A DNA stretch of 17,016 bases from the NCBI GenBank assembly GCA_002385675.1, contig DGDY01000321.1, positions 1-17,016 on the forward strand, read 5' to 3'. Shown one piece after another: positions 1 to 7,353 of this stretch; the first letter of the stretch is position 1, and each line of letters opens with the position of its first letter. The stretch is from Anaerolineales bacterium UBA3940. Lineage in GTDB: Bacteria; Chloroflexota; Anaerolineae; Aggregatilineales; UBA3940. A program made the position numbers and the translations under genes. The notes beneath the pieces were generated by a model. It was not told the origin of the DNA, ran no database searches, and worked only from the letters and a program-made list of their open reading frames with translations.

Positions 1-19
1 AGATGTGTATAAGAGACAG
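1..19. other. Tn5/Nextera mosaic-end adaptor remnant (not genomic)
   Basis: The first 19 bases read AGATGTGTATAAGAGACAG. This is identical to the Tn5 transposase mosaic end used in Nextera-type library adaptors. It sits exactly at the window edge and interrupts a kinase reading frame, so it is best read as untrimmed adaptor at a contig end. A natural Tn5/IS50 end is very unlikely, because nothing else of the transposon is present and the match stops exactly at the 19-bp core. Confidence 0.95.
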
Positions 20-2696
20 GTTCCTTGAAGTCGGCTTCGAGCAGCGAGGTCGGGCGTAGCTCCAGCAGCAGCGTGCGCATCTCCGCCAGCGCGCCGCGTG
101 TGAGCTGCCGCAGCTCGCGCAGACGCCGCTCGCCCTCCGGGCGGTTGCGCTCCCACAGCATCGGCAGCACCTCGGCGATCAGGCTGGTCGAGAACAGCGT
201 CTGCGTCACCGCGTCGTGCAGTTCGCGGGCGAGGCGATTGCGCTCGGCGGCGGCGGCGGCTTCGCTGGCCTGCTCGTAGAGGCGGGCGTTCTCAATGGCA
301 AGCGAGGTGTGGTCGGCGAAGCGTGACGCCAGATCGACATCCTCGTCACTGAACTGTGTCGGCTGCTCGTAGTAGAACGACAGGCTGCCATACACCTTGT
401 CTTTGACGATCAGCGGGACGGTCAGCGCGCTGCGGTAACGGTTGAGCGTGACCTCACGCCATGCCCGCAGGCCGGGGTCGGGCGTGTTGTCCTGCTGAAC
501 GGCCTCCCGCAGCGAGGCGGGCGGCTCCTCCATCACGAGCGGCTGCCGCTGCATAATGGTGTGGTCGGTGAGTTCCGCCACGTAGAGCGGGTAGCCCTTC
601 ACCCACTCGATGGACTCGGGCGTGCCGCGCCGTGCGGCAAACTCGACCCACTGCTTCTCGTAGTTGATGCGCGTCAGCACGGCGGCATCCGCGCCCATCA
701 TCCGGCAGGACTGCTCGACGATGTAATCCAGAATTTCGTTGAGCGGGCGGTTGGAGTTCAGCACGCCCAGTATGTCGCCAAGGCTCTCGGCGACGCGCCG
801 CCGCTGCTCGATCTCACGCGTGCGCTCCTCGACGCGCTGCTCCAGCGTGGCATAGGCGAGCTTCAGCGCGTCCTGCGCGCGCTTGTGCTCGATGGCGATG
901 CCGACAAGGTGCGCCGCCACCTGGATGGTCTGCAACTCCGCCTCGGAGGGGACGCGCCGGTTGTGATAATACATGGCGAAGGTCCCCAGTACCTCGCCGC
1001 TGGATGAGAGCACCGGCTCGGACCAGCACGAGCCGAGCCCGCAGCGCTGGGCAAGCTCGCGCAGGCCCTCCCAGCGCGGGTCGGTGGCGATATTCTCGAC
1101 AATCACCCGCTGGCGTGTGTAGGCTGCCGTGCCGCACGACCCCGCGTTCGGGCCGATCTCCATCCCCTCTATCGCATCGAGGTACTCGCGCGGCAGCCGG
1201 GAGGCCGCGCCCACGTGCAGCCGCTGCCCGTCCTCGTCGAGCAGCATGACCAGCGCCTGCAGCCCCGGCCACTGCTCCTCGATGATCTCGACGAGCGCTT
1301 GCAGCGTCTCGTGGAAGCCGCCGCCCGTCGCAAGAAGTTCCAGAAACTGCTGCTGCCCGGCCTGGATCTTCTGCGAGCGCTTGTTCTCCAGCGCGTTCAC
1401 GAAGATCTCGCCGACAATCTTGAGCAGGGCGATGGTTTCCTCAGACCATGTTTTCTCCGCGCGCACTGCATCGAAGCCCAGGAAGCCGATCGCCTCGCCC
1501 CGGTACATCATCGGCACGGCGACGAGCGAGCGAATCTCCTGCCGCTCGAACTCGCGCCGGTCGGCTTCGGCCTCTGGCGGCATGTCGGCCACGCGGGGGA
1601 TGTGCAGCACCTGCCCGCTCATGATCACCCGGTTGGTCCAGGCCATTGCCTCAATCGGGATGTCCTGCAGGCAGTGCTCCTGCGCCTCGACATCCTCCGC
1701 GCACCACTCGCTTATGCATGACATTTCCGTGCGCGCGCCGGAGTACAGGAACACGTAGCTGCGGTCGACGCCGGTATAGCGACCGATCGTCTCCAGCGCC
1801 CGCAGCATGCCTTCATCCACGTCGTCGGGCGCGAGGTTGATGAACTGCGTCGAGATGCCGGTGATGATGTTCTCCAGCGCGATGCGGGCCTCAAGCTCCG
1901 CCTCGACCTTTTTGCGCTCGGTGATGTCGGTGTGCGAGCCAGCCATCCGCACCGGGCGGCCCTGCTCGTCGCGGGTGGCGCGGCCCCGCGCCAGAATCCA
2001 GCGGTAGGAGCCGTCGCGGTGGCGCAGCCGGTGCTCGACCTGGTAGTGCTCTGTTTCACCGGCCAGGTGCGCCTCGATGGCCGCCTGTACGCGGGCGCGG
2101 TCGGCGGGGTGAATGAGCCGCTGCCATGACTCAAACTCCGGGGCGACGTCCTCCTCATCGTAGCCGAGGATGTGCTTCCAGCGGGGCGAGAAATCCACCT
2201 TGTTGGTGATGAGGTCCCAGTCCCACAGCCCGTCGTTGGCCGACTCCATGAGGAAGGTCAGCCGTTCCTCGCGCACGCGCAGCGCCTCTGCTGTCCGCTC
2301 AAGCTCGTCGGCCATGGCGACCCGCTCGGTGGCATCGGTCGCGACGAGGATGATCCCCGCGACGTGCTGGTCGCGGATCAGCGGGCTGAGCACCATATCC
2401 CAGGCGGAGCGGATGCCGCCGGACTCCAGCCGCAGCCCCTCCCGCTGGACGGTTTCGCCTGCCAGCACGGCTTCAAACAGCGGCAGAACCTGCTCCTCGG
2501 TACCCGGCGCGATCTCGAACCAGGACTTGCCCTTGAGGCTTGTCCCCTCGGGGAGCGGCGAGTACTTCTCGACGAACTCCAGCCACGTCGGGTTGCAGCG
2601 AACCAGCCGGTAGGCGCGATCAAAGACGGCTATGCCCATTGGCATGCGGTCAAAGAGCAAGTCAAGCAGCTCGCTGTTATCAAGCCGGGTCAGCAT
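20..2696 (-). CDS. PAS/GAF multi-sensor histidine kinase, HisKA_3 (NarX/DesK) type, 3'-truncated
   Basis: The minus-strand frame is open from ATG at 2696 to the contig end and shows 892 genuine residues. A GGAG (minus strand, 2703-2706) lies 6 nt upstream of the ATG. Domain order by residue: PAS about 10-125; PAS of the PAS_3 type about 145-265 (HRDGSYRWI, then DITERKK); GAF about 275-440; GAF about 450-605 (GSCGTAAYT); a coiled segment at 610-640 (LEQRVEERTREIEQRRR); GAF about 640-808. The dimerisation/phosphoacceptor helix is ERNRLARELHDAVTQTLFS with His827. That RELHD pattern marks the HisKA_3 family, whose members phosphorylate NarL/LuxR-type regulators. No membrane helix is visible, so it should be a cytoplasmic sensor. 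The HATPase domain lies beyond the contig end. The ligand is unknown. The NarL-type regulator at 11494 is a possible partner by class only. Confidence 0.93.
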
Positions 2697-2749
2697 GATA
2701 CGCTCCACGTATCCAAGGCTGGGGGGAAGGCCTGGTGTATGTCATCACA

Positions 2750-2758
2750 ATCATAGCA
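2750..2758 (-). promoter_or_regulatory. Extended -10 promoter of the left-edge kinase
   Basis: On the minus strand the sequence reads TGC-TATGAT, an extended -10 element (TGn plus a 5/6 match to TATAAT). No good -35 hexamer is visible, as is common for extended -10 promoters. Transcription would start near 2743, giving a leader of roughly 45 nt before the ATG at 2696. Confidence 0.45.
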
Positions 2759-2794
2759 GGAAATTTCGTGAGATGGAACGGCTGTGCGAAAATC

Positions 2795-2973
2795 GGCCCC
2801 CTCACCCCGGCGAGCCGCCGCAGGCGGCTCGCCACCCTCTCCCTCGGTCGGCACATGATGCTGCGCATCACGCGCCTGGGGAGAGGGGGATCACGTCCGG
2901 CCAGTATCGCCCCTTCTCCCCTTGGGGGAGAAGGGTGCCGACCACCGCAGGTGGTCGGCGGAATGAGGGGGCC
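2795..2973. repeat. Composite palindromic element with nested hairpins (REP/MITE-like)
   Basis: This 179-bp non-coding element is bounded by a perfect 10-bp terminal inverted repeat (GGCCCCCTCA at 2795-2804, TGAGGGGGCC at 2964-2973). It holds four perfect stem-loops with 3-nt loops: 2809-2833 (11-bp stem, loop gca), 2856-2870 (TGATGC-tgc-GCATCA), 2911-2935 (11-bp stem, loop ttg) and 2937-2959 (10-bp stem GCCGACCACC, loop gca). A further pair, CCCTCTCCC (2835-2843) with GGGAGAGGG (2879-2887), encloses the second stem-loop. No credible coding frame is present. It fills most of the 2697-3037 gap between the left kinase and phoU. Such structure is typical of dispersed intergenic REP or MITE-like repeats. 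Copy number cannot be judged from one window. Confidence 0.75.
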
Positions 2974-2987
2974 TCCCCACCCACACG

Positions 2988-3014
2988 AAAAGGCCCGGCC
3001 CCGTGGCCGAGCCT
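2988..3014 (-). terminator. Rho-independent terminator of phoU
   Basis: On the minus strand a 9-bp stem with one internal mismatch (AGGC-t-CGGCC paired with GGCCG-g-GCCT, 4-nt loop; plus-strand 2991-3014) is followed by TTTT (2988-2991). It lies 23 nt beyond the phoU stop. Confidence 0.75.
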
Positions 3015-3037
3015 CAATCTGGCTGTATGGGGCGGGC

Positions 3038-3733
3038 TTAACTCTCTTCCTCTCCGGCCTCGCGCTCGTGGGGCTTGGGGTTGAGGTCATGCACGCCGCC
3101 CGACTTGGCGTACACGATGCGCTCGCTGATGTTCGTCACCCGGTCGCCGATGCGCTCCAGGTTGTGCCCGGCCCACAGCAGGTAGGTCCCCTCCTCGATG
3201 GAAAGCTCGCCGCTCGTCATGCGCGTAATCACCGACTCGAACAGCTTTTGATACTCGACGTCAACTTCGTCGTCCATGCGTGCAGCTTCGCGCGCCTTCT
3301 GCCCGTCCATCTCGACGTAGGCGTCCATCACGACGTCGAGCATGGCCTTGACCTGCTGGTGCATCCTGTCGATGGTGCTCGGAACCTCAATCGGGGCGTG
3401 TCCCGAGTAGCGAATGGCGGTCTTGGCAATACCCGCTGCGTGGTCGGCCATACGCTCCAGCTCGTTGGAGATAAGCAGGTCGGCAATCAGCATCCGCAGG
3501 TCACGCGCCATCGGCTGCTGGAGCGCGAACGTCTTGAGGACGTGCTCCTCGATCTTCTCGTGAAGCTCGTCCATGACATCGTCCTCGTTGACGACGGTCT
3601 GGGCGAACTCCTCCTCGTGACTCTGGAATGCCTCCAGCGCCCGGTCGATCGCCTGCATAACGAGGGAGCTAAACCGCAGGATATCATCGCGGATGGTGGT
3701 GATATCCCGCTCTAATATACTTCTGGCCGACAT
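3038..3733 (-). CDS. phoU: Phosphate signalling complex protein PhoU
   Basis: This is a 231-residue all-helical protein with the two PhoU repeats. The metal-binding signature occurs in each half: ELERMADHA (residues 91-99) and NLERIGDRVTNI (191-202). The length matches the family norm of about 220-240. PhoU proteins are cytoplasmic and, in studied bacteria, couple the Pst phosphate transporter to the PhoR/PhoB two-component system and restrain phosphate uptake. The start at 3733 is supported by GGAG at 3741-3744, 7 nt upstream. No pst or phoBR gene is in view, and terminators on both sides indicate a single-gene unit. The acidic C-terminus (HEREAGEEES) is a non-conserved tail. A 10-bp palindrome abuts the start codon (see findings). 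Confidence 0.95.
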   Translation of the reverse strand: MSARSILERDITTIRDDILRFSSLVMQAIDRALEAFQSHEEEFAQTVVNEDDVMDELHEKIEEHVLKTFALQQPMARDLRMLIADLLISNELERMADHAAGIAKTAIRYSGHAPIEVPSTIDRMHQQVKAMLDVVMDAYVEMDGQKAREAARMDDEVDVEYQKLFESVITRMTSGELSIEEGTYLLWAGHNLERIGDRVTNISERIVYAKSGGVHDLNPKPHEREAGEEES

Positions 3734-3743
3734 GAGTATACTC
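3734..3743. promoter_or_regulatory. Palindrome GAGTATACTC at the phoU start, operator-like
   Basis: A perfect 10-bp palindrome lies directly upstream of the phoU ATG and overlaps most of its GGAG ribosome binding site. It could be an operator, an RNA hairpin seed, or chance. No regulator can be named. Confidence 0.3.
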
Positions 3744-3770
3744 CAGTTCTCGATATTTCTTAACGTATCT

Positions 3771-3798
3771 TTAATATACCATAAGTTCGTTCTGGCAA
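3771..3798 (-). promoter_or_regulatory. Candidate phoU promoter
   Basis: The minus strand has TTGCCA (3793-3798, 5/6 to the -35 consensus) followed at suboptimal distance by the AT-rich TATATTAA (3771-3778). TATTAA is 16 nt away and TATATT is 14 nt away. This is the only strongly AT-rich patch upstream of phoU. I see no clear Pho-box repeat. Confidence 0.35.
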
Positions 3799-3991
3799 TA
3801 CGAGCAGAAGGTCAGCACGGGCTCAGCCGAATCGACCGGAGATGTAGTCTTCTGTCTCTTTGTTGGTGGGCGAGGTGAAGATCTGCTGAGTCGGGCCACC
3901 AGCCCTTACCCCGGCCTGCGCTCCGTGCAGCCTGCGGCTGGGAGGGCAGGCGCAGCCGCGATGGGGCGGGGTTTGGCCCCACCCAACAAAA
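3799..3991. other. Intergenic stretch between phoU and the P-loop gene, no gene
   Basis: I find no credible coding frame here. It contains small inverted repeats, including CAGCC-tgc-GGCTG (3928-3940) and GCCTGC/GCAGGC around it. It also has a 'cccttaccccggc' stretch (3904-3916) resembling the left end of the composite repeat at 2795, possibly a decayed copy. Confidence 0.5.
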
Positions 3992-4017
3992 AGGCCCCTC
4001 GCCGCGGCGAGGGGCCT
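3988..4017 (-). terminator. Strong Rho-independent terminator after the P-loop/DRTGG gene
   Basis: A perfect 26-bp palindrome (AGGCCCCTCGCCG then CGGCGAGGGGCCT, 3992-4017) is followed on the minus strand by TTTTT (3988-3992). It lies 23 nt past the stop at 4041 and closes the acetate-ligase transcription unit. Confidence 0.85.
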
Positions 4018-4040
4018 CCAGAGCCAGAGCGGTAGAATGG

Positions 4041-5120
4041 CTACTCGGCGCTGCTCTCCAGGTTGAGCAGCTTGAACAGCCGCTGGTAGTCCATGTACTC
4101 GGCCATCAGCGCCTCGAAGCGGGCGAGCTTGGCCGCCTGCCCGAGCCGCGTCTTGCCGAAGACGCCTTCGATAGCCTCAACGGTTTCCAGCGTGTTTGTC
4201 GATACAAGCAGCACGGTTACGCCGAGCTGCTCCGCGCGCTCGATGACGGCAGCGCTCGGCTGGAGGTTGCCGGTCAGGATCAATGCGGTGGTAGAGGTTT
4301 CCAGCGCCGCAAGCTGCACGTCGGTGCGGTCGCCGCCGGTGATAACGGCCTTGTTCTGGATCTGCCGGAAGCGGGAAAGCGCCTCCTGTGCGCTCATCGC
4401 GCCGACCATCAGGTTCTCGACCAGCGCGTTCTCGCTCACCGCCTTGGTGATGGGCCGCGCGTCGAGCACGTCGATCAGCTCGCCGACGCTGATCGCCGCC
4501 AGCTCGGGGCGCTCAACGATCGTGCCGAGCACGGGGATGCCCTTGCTCTCAAGGAAGGGCACGGCTTCCTTCTCGACGAACTCCAGCTCGGTATCCGGCA
4601 CGCGGTTCAGCACGACGCCCAGCAGCCGGTCGCCCAGGCGGAACTGAGCGGCGAGCGCGTCGTCCAGCAGGCGGAGGCGGCCCCGGTACTTGACCACGAC
4701 GAGCACCTGCGCGTCGAGCATCTCGGCGACGTGCGGCGTCGAAAGGCCGAGTGCGTAGCCCATGCGCAGGCTGCCACCGCCCTCCAGCAGCAGCACGTCC
4801 TTGCCCTCGCTGGCCGGCCCGATGGCCTCCCGAATCTTGTCCTCCAGGCCGCAGCCGTCATCCTCCAGGCAGTCGGGCAGCATCGCGGGCGTGATGACAA
4901 CCGGCGCCAGATCGCGCGGGTCTTTGTCCAGTGCGAGCACGTTCTTGACGAAGGTCGCGTCTTCGTCGACGACACGCCCCCCCACCTGCGTCGCCTCGTA
5001 GCTGAGCGGCTTCAAATAGCCGACCTTGTAGCCTTCAGCCTGTAGCCGCTTGCCCACGCCGAGCAAAACGGCAGTCTTGCCGGAGAAGTTTTCAATTGAC
5101 GTGATATATATTGCCTTCAT
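4041..5120 (-). CDS. Phosphotransacetylase-N-like P-loop/DRTGG domain protein (no catalytic PTA domain)
   Basis: This 359-residue protein has two parts. Residues 1-215 form a BioD-like P-loop NTPase fold with SIENFSGKT (8-16), which matches the BioD GxxxxxGKT loop with Ser in first place, and LLEGGGSLRMG (111-121) as the Walker-B-like segment. Residues about 220-330 form a DRTGG domain with VITGGDRTDVQLAAL (259-273). The same pair makes up the N-terminal half of long phosphotransacetylases, but the C-terminal PTA/PTB catalytic domain is absent, so it should not make acetyl phosphate. It lies 91 bp downstream of the ADP-forming acetate ligase on the same strand, which suggests a regulatory or sensing role for acetyl-CoA/acetate flux (inference). 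An AGGGAA lies just upstream of the ATG. Dethiobiotin synthase is unlikely given the DRTGG domain and neighbourhood. Confidence 0.85.
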   Translation of the reverse strand: MKAIYITSIENFSGKTAVLLGVGKRLQAEGYKVGYLKPLSYEATQVGGRVVDEDATFVKNVLALDKDPRDLAPVVITPAMLPDCLEDDGCGLEDKIREAIGPASEGKDVLLLEGGGSLRMGYALGLSTPHVAEMLDAQVLVVVKYRGRLRLLDDALAAQFRLGDRLLGVVLNRVPDTELEFVEKEAVPFLESKGIPVLGTIVERPELAAISVGELIDVLDARPITKAVSENALVENLMVGAMSAQEALSRFRQIQNKAVITGGDRTDVQLAALETSTTALILTGNLQPSAAVIERAEQLGVTVLLVSTNTLETVEAIEGVFGKTRLGQAAKLARFEALMAEYMDYQRLFKLLNLESSAE

Positions 5121-5188
5121 TGGTTCCCTGCTGTCCTCTCGATTACTGTGTCCTGTTCAGCCGGTGGTAGGTTGCGTGTCTCCACCCA

Positions 5189-5194
5189 ATTATA
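5189..5194 (-). promoter_or_regulatory. Possible internal promoter for the P-loop/DRTGG gene (-10 TATAAT)
   Basis: The minus strand carries a perfect TATAAT in the 91-bp gap after the ligase stop. No recognisable -35 or TGn extension accompanies it, so support is weak. With the hairpin at 5216-5231 it could allow separate expression of the downstream gene. Confidence 0.3.
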
Positions 5195-5203
5195 TCCACT
5201 GCG

Positions 5204-5231
5204 CCCAAAACCTACTCCTGACTTGTCAGGA
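5204..5231 (-). terminator. Possible weak terminator or attenuator between ligase and P-loop gene
   Basis: The last ligase codons contain the inverted repeat TCCTGAC-aa-GTCAGGA (minus strand, 5216-5231). A TTTT tract (5207-5210) follows about 5 nt later on the minus strand. The stem is short and the spacing poor, so partial read-through is more likely than full termination. Confidence 0.25.
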
Positions 5232-7317
5232 CAAGGCGCATATCGATGGCTACCGCGCCCTGGCCCTTCTCAAAGACCATCAGCGGGTTGATGTCCAGCT
5301 CGACGATCTCCGGGAAGTCGGTGACAAGCTGGCCGACACGCATCAGCGTGTCAACAATCGCTTCCTTGTCAACGGGAGGACGCCCGCGCACGCCGTCCAG
5401 CAGGGCGTGCGCCCGGATCTCGTCAAGCATCTGCCACGCCTCCCGGCGGGAGAAGGGAGCAATGCGGAAGGTCGCGTCCTTGAGGATCTCGACGTAGATG
5501 CCGCCCAGCGCAAAGGTGACAAGCGGGCCGAACTGCGGGTCGCGGTTCATGCCGACGAGCACCTCAAGCCCCTGCGGCGTCATCTCCTGCACGGTGCAGC
5601 CCCAGATGCGCGCGCCGGGCACGTAGCGCTCGGCACGGTAGACCATCAACTCGAACGCGTCGCGCACGTCCTGCGCGTTCTGCAGGCCGACGCGCACACC
5701 GCCCACGTCTGTCTTGTGCAGGATGTCCGGCGAGGCGATCTTGAGCACGACCGGGTAGCCGATGCGCCCGGCGATCTCGACGGCCTCCTCGGGCGTCGAA
5801 GCCAGTTCAGTCTGGGGGATCTTAAAGCCGTAGGCCTCGAGAATGGCCCTCGCCTCGAAGTCGCCAATCGAAACACGCCCCTCGGAGCGCACCTTCTCGA
5901 AGACCTGCTTCACCGCCTCGCGGTCCACGTCGATCTCTTCGTACTCCGGCAGCGGCTCGTCACGGGCGATCCGGTAGTCTGCCATGGCACGCAGCGCTGC
6001 AACAGCCCGCTCGGGGAAGGGGTAGTTGGGGACGCCGCGCTCGGTCAGCACGTCGATGCCCTTCTGCACTTCCTTCTCGCCCATGAATACCGCGAGCACC
6101 GGGATGTCCACCCGCTCGCACAGGTTGGCGACGGCTTCCGCCGTGCCGACGATGTCGGTCAGCGCCTGCGGCGTCAGGACGACGAGAATACCGTCCACGT
6201 TCGGGTCCTGCGAGACCACATCGATGGCGTACTCGTAGCGGTCGCCCGCAGCGTCGCCGAGCACGTCCACCGGGTTGGCGGCGGAGGCGGCGTCGGGCAG
6301 GTAGCTCTCCAGCTTCTTGATCGTCTCGTTGTCAAAACGGGCGATCTTCAGGCCGCTGCGCTCGATGGCGTCGGTCGCAAGGATGCCCGGCCCGCCCGCG
6401 TTCGTGATGATCGCGATGCGGTCGCCCTTGAGCAGCGGCTGGTAGGCGAAGGCGCGGGCGAAGTCAAACAGCTGCTCCATCGTGTGCGCGCGGATGATCC
6501 CCGCCTGCTTGAAGGCGGCGGCGTAGGCCTGCTCGGAACCGGCCAGCGAACCGGTGTGCGAGGAGACCGCCCGCGACCCGGCCTGCGTCACGCCGGATTT
6601 CACCGCGACGATGGGCTTCTTCTTGCTGGCGAGCCGCGCCGTGTCGATGAACTCCCGCCCCGAGGGCACGCCCTCGATGTAGGCCATGATCACATTTGCG
6701 TTGGGGTCGTCCGCCCACATCTGCAACAGATCGATCTCGCTGACGTCTGCCTTGTTGCCGAGCGAGACGAACTTGGAGAAGCCCAGCTCGCCCGCGAGCG
6801 ACCAGTCCAGCACGGCGGTGCCCAGCGCGCCCGACTGCGACATGAAGTTGATCGGCCCCTTCGGGGGCGTTCCCGCCGCGAACGAGGCGTTGAGCGGGGT
6901 GAAGGTGTCAATCACGCCGAGGCAGTTCGGGCCGATAACGCGGATGCCGTACTGCTTCGCGATCTGCATCAGCTCGCGCTCGCGTTCAAGCCCTTCCTTC
7001 CCTGCCTCGCGGAAGCCGGCGGTGATCACCACGACGGAGGGGATGCCCTTCTCGCCGCACTCCTTCATTGCGCCGGGCACAAACTTGTAGGGGATAACGA
7101 TCACGGCGAGGTCGATCGGGTCTTCTACGTCCAGCACGCTCGGGTAGGCGGGCAGCCCCAGCACCTCACCGCCCTTGGGGTTGATCGGGTAGACCTTGCC
7201 GATCTTGACATACCCGCCCTCGATGAGGTTCTTGACAACGGCATAGCCCAGCTTTTCAGGGTCGCGCGAGGCGCCAATGACAGCTACTGATTTGGGTTCG
7301 AAGAACGTCTCTAGCAT
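5212..7317 (-). CDS. Acetate--CoA ligase (ADP-forming), fused alpha-beta subunits
   Basis: This 701-residue enzyme belongs to the NDP-forming acyl-CoA synthetase family: acyl-CoA + ADP + Pi gives acid + CoA + ATP. The N-terminal CoA-binding Rossmann domain (1-130) contains VAVIGASRDPEKLG. The ligase-CoA domains (about 145-440) carry the phosphorylated His254 in VSSHTGSLAGS. The C-terminal ATP-grasp domain (about 480-698) contains PVVLKIASPDILHKTDVGGV with a conserved His534. Fusion of alpha and beta parts in one chain of about 700 residues is a common bacterial form. All key motifs are present, so it should be active and cytoplasmic. Acyl specificity (acetyl, propionyl or branched) cannot be read from sequence. 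The lipoprotein gene ends 36 bp upstream on the same strand and the P-loop/DRTGG gene follows. In fermenters this enzyme conserves energy as ATP in acetate formation. Confidence 0.93.
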   Translation of the reverse strand: MLETFFEPKSVAVIGASRDPEKLGYAVVKNLIEGGYVKIGKVYPINPKGGEVLGLPAYPSVLDVEDPIDLAVIVIPYKFVPGAMKECGEKGIPSVVVITAGFREAGKEGLERERELMQIAKQYGIRVIGPNCLGVIDTFTPLNASFAAGTPPKGPINFMSQSGALGTAVLDWSLAGELGFSKFVSLGNKADVSEIDLLQMWADDPNANVIMAYIEGVPSGREFIDTARLASKKKPIVAVKSGVTQAGSRAVSSHTGSLAGSEQAYAAAFKQAGIIRAHTMEQLFDFARAFAYQPLLKGDRIAIITNAGGPGILATDAIERSGLKIARFDNETIKKLESYLPDAASAANPVDVLGDAAGDRYEYAIDVVSQDPNVDGILVVLTPQALTDIVGTAEAVANLCERVDIPVLAVFMGEKEVQKGIDVLTERGVPNYPFPERAVAALRAMADYRIARDEPLPEYEEIDVDREAVKQVFEKVRSEGRVSIGDFEARAILEAYGFKIPQTELASTPEEAVEIAGRIGYPVVLKIASPDILHKTDVGGVRVGLQNAQDVRDAFELMVYRAERYVPGARIWGCTVQEMTPQGLEVLVGMNRDPQFGPLVTFALGGIYVEILKDATFRIAPFSRREAWQMLDEIRAHALLDGVRGRPPVDKEAIVDTLMRVGQLVTDFPEIVELDINPLMVFEKGQGAVAIDMRLVLTSQE

Positions 7318-7353
7318 ATACTCGATTCCCTGCTTAGGCTTTCTACTGGGTTC

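Noticed and set aside
1..19. Natural Tn5/IS50 transposon end
   Set aside because: Only the 19-bp mosaic-end core is present at the very tip of the window, with no transposon sequence. Library adaptor is the simpler explanation.
2795..2973. CRISPR-like array
   Set aside because: The stems are inverted repeats of different sequence, not evenly spaced direct repeats with unique spacers, and no cas gene is present.
2735..3715. 326-codon plus-strand frame across the repeat and phoU
   Set aside because: It runs through the palindromic element and antisense to phoU. It shows no motifs and cannot coexist with a clear PhoU.
5050..7290. 746-codon plus-strand open frame
   Set aside because: It lies opposite the acetate ligase, has no family motifs, and has the Arg/His/Asp/Leu-rich composition expected of an antisense frame in a high-GC gene. 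The minus strand has complete catalytic motifs.
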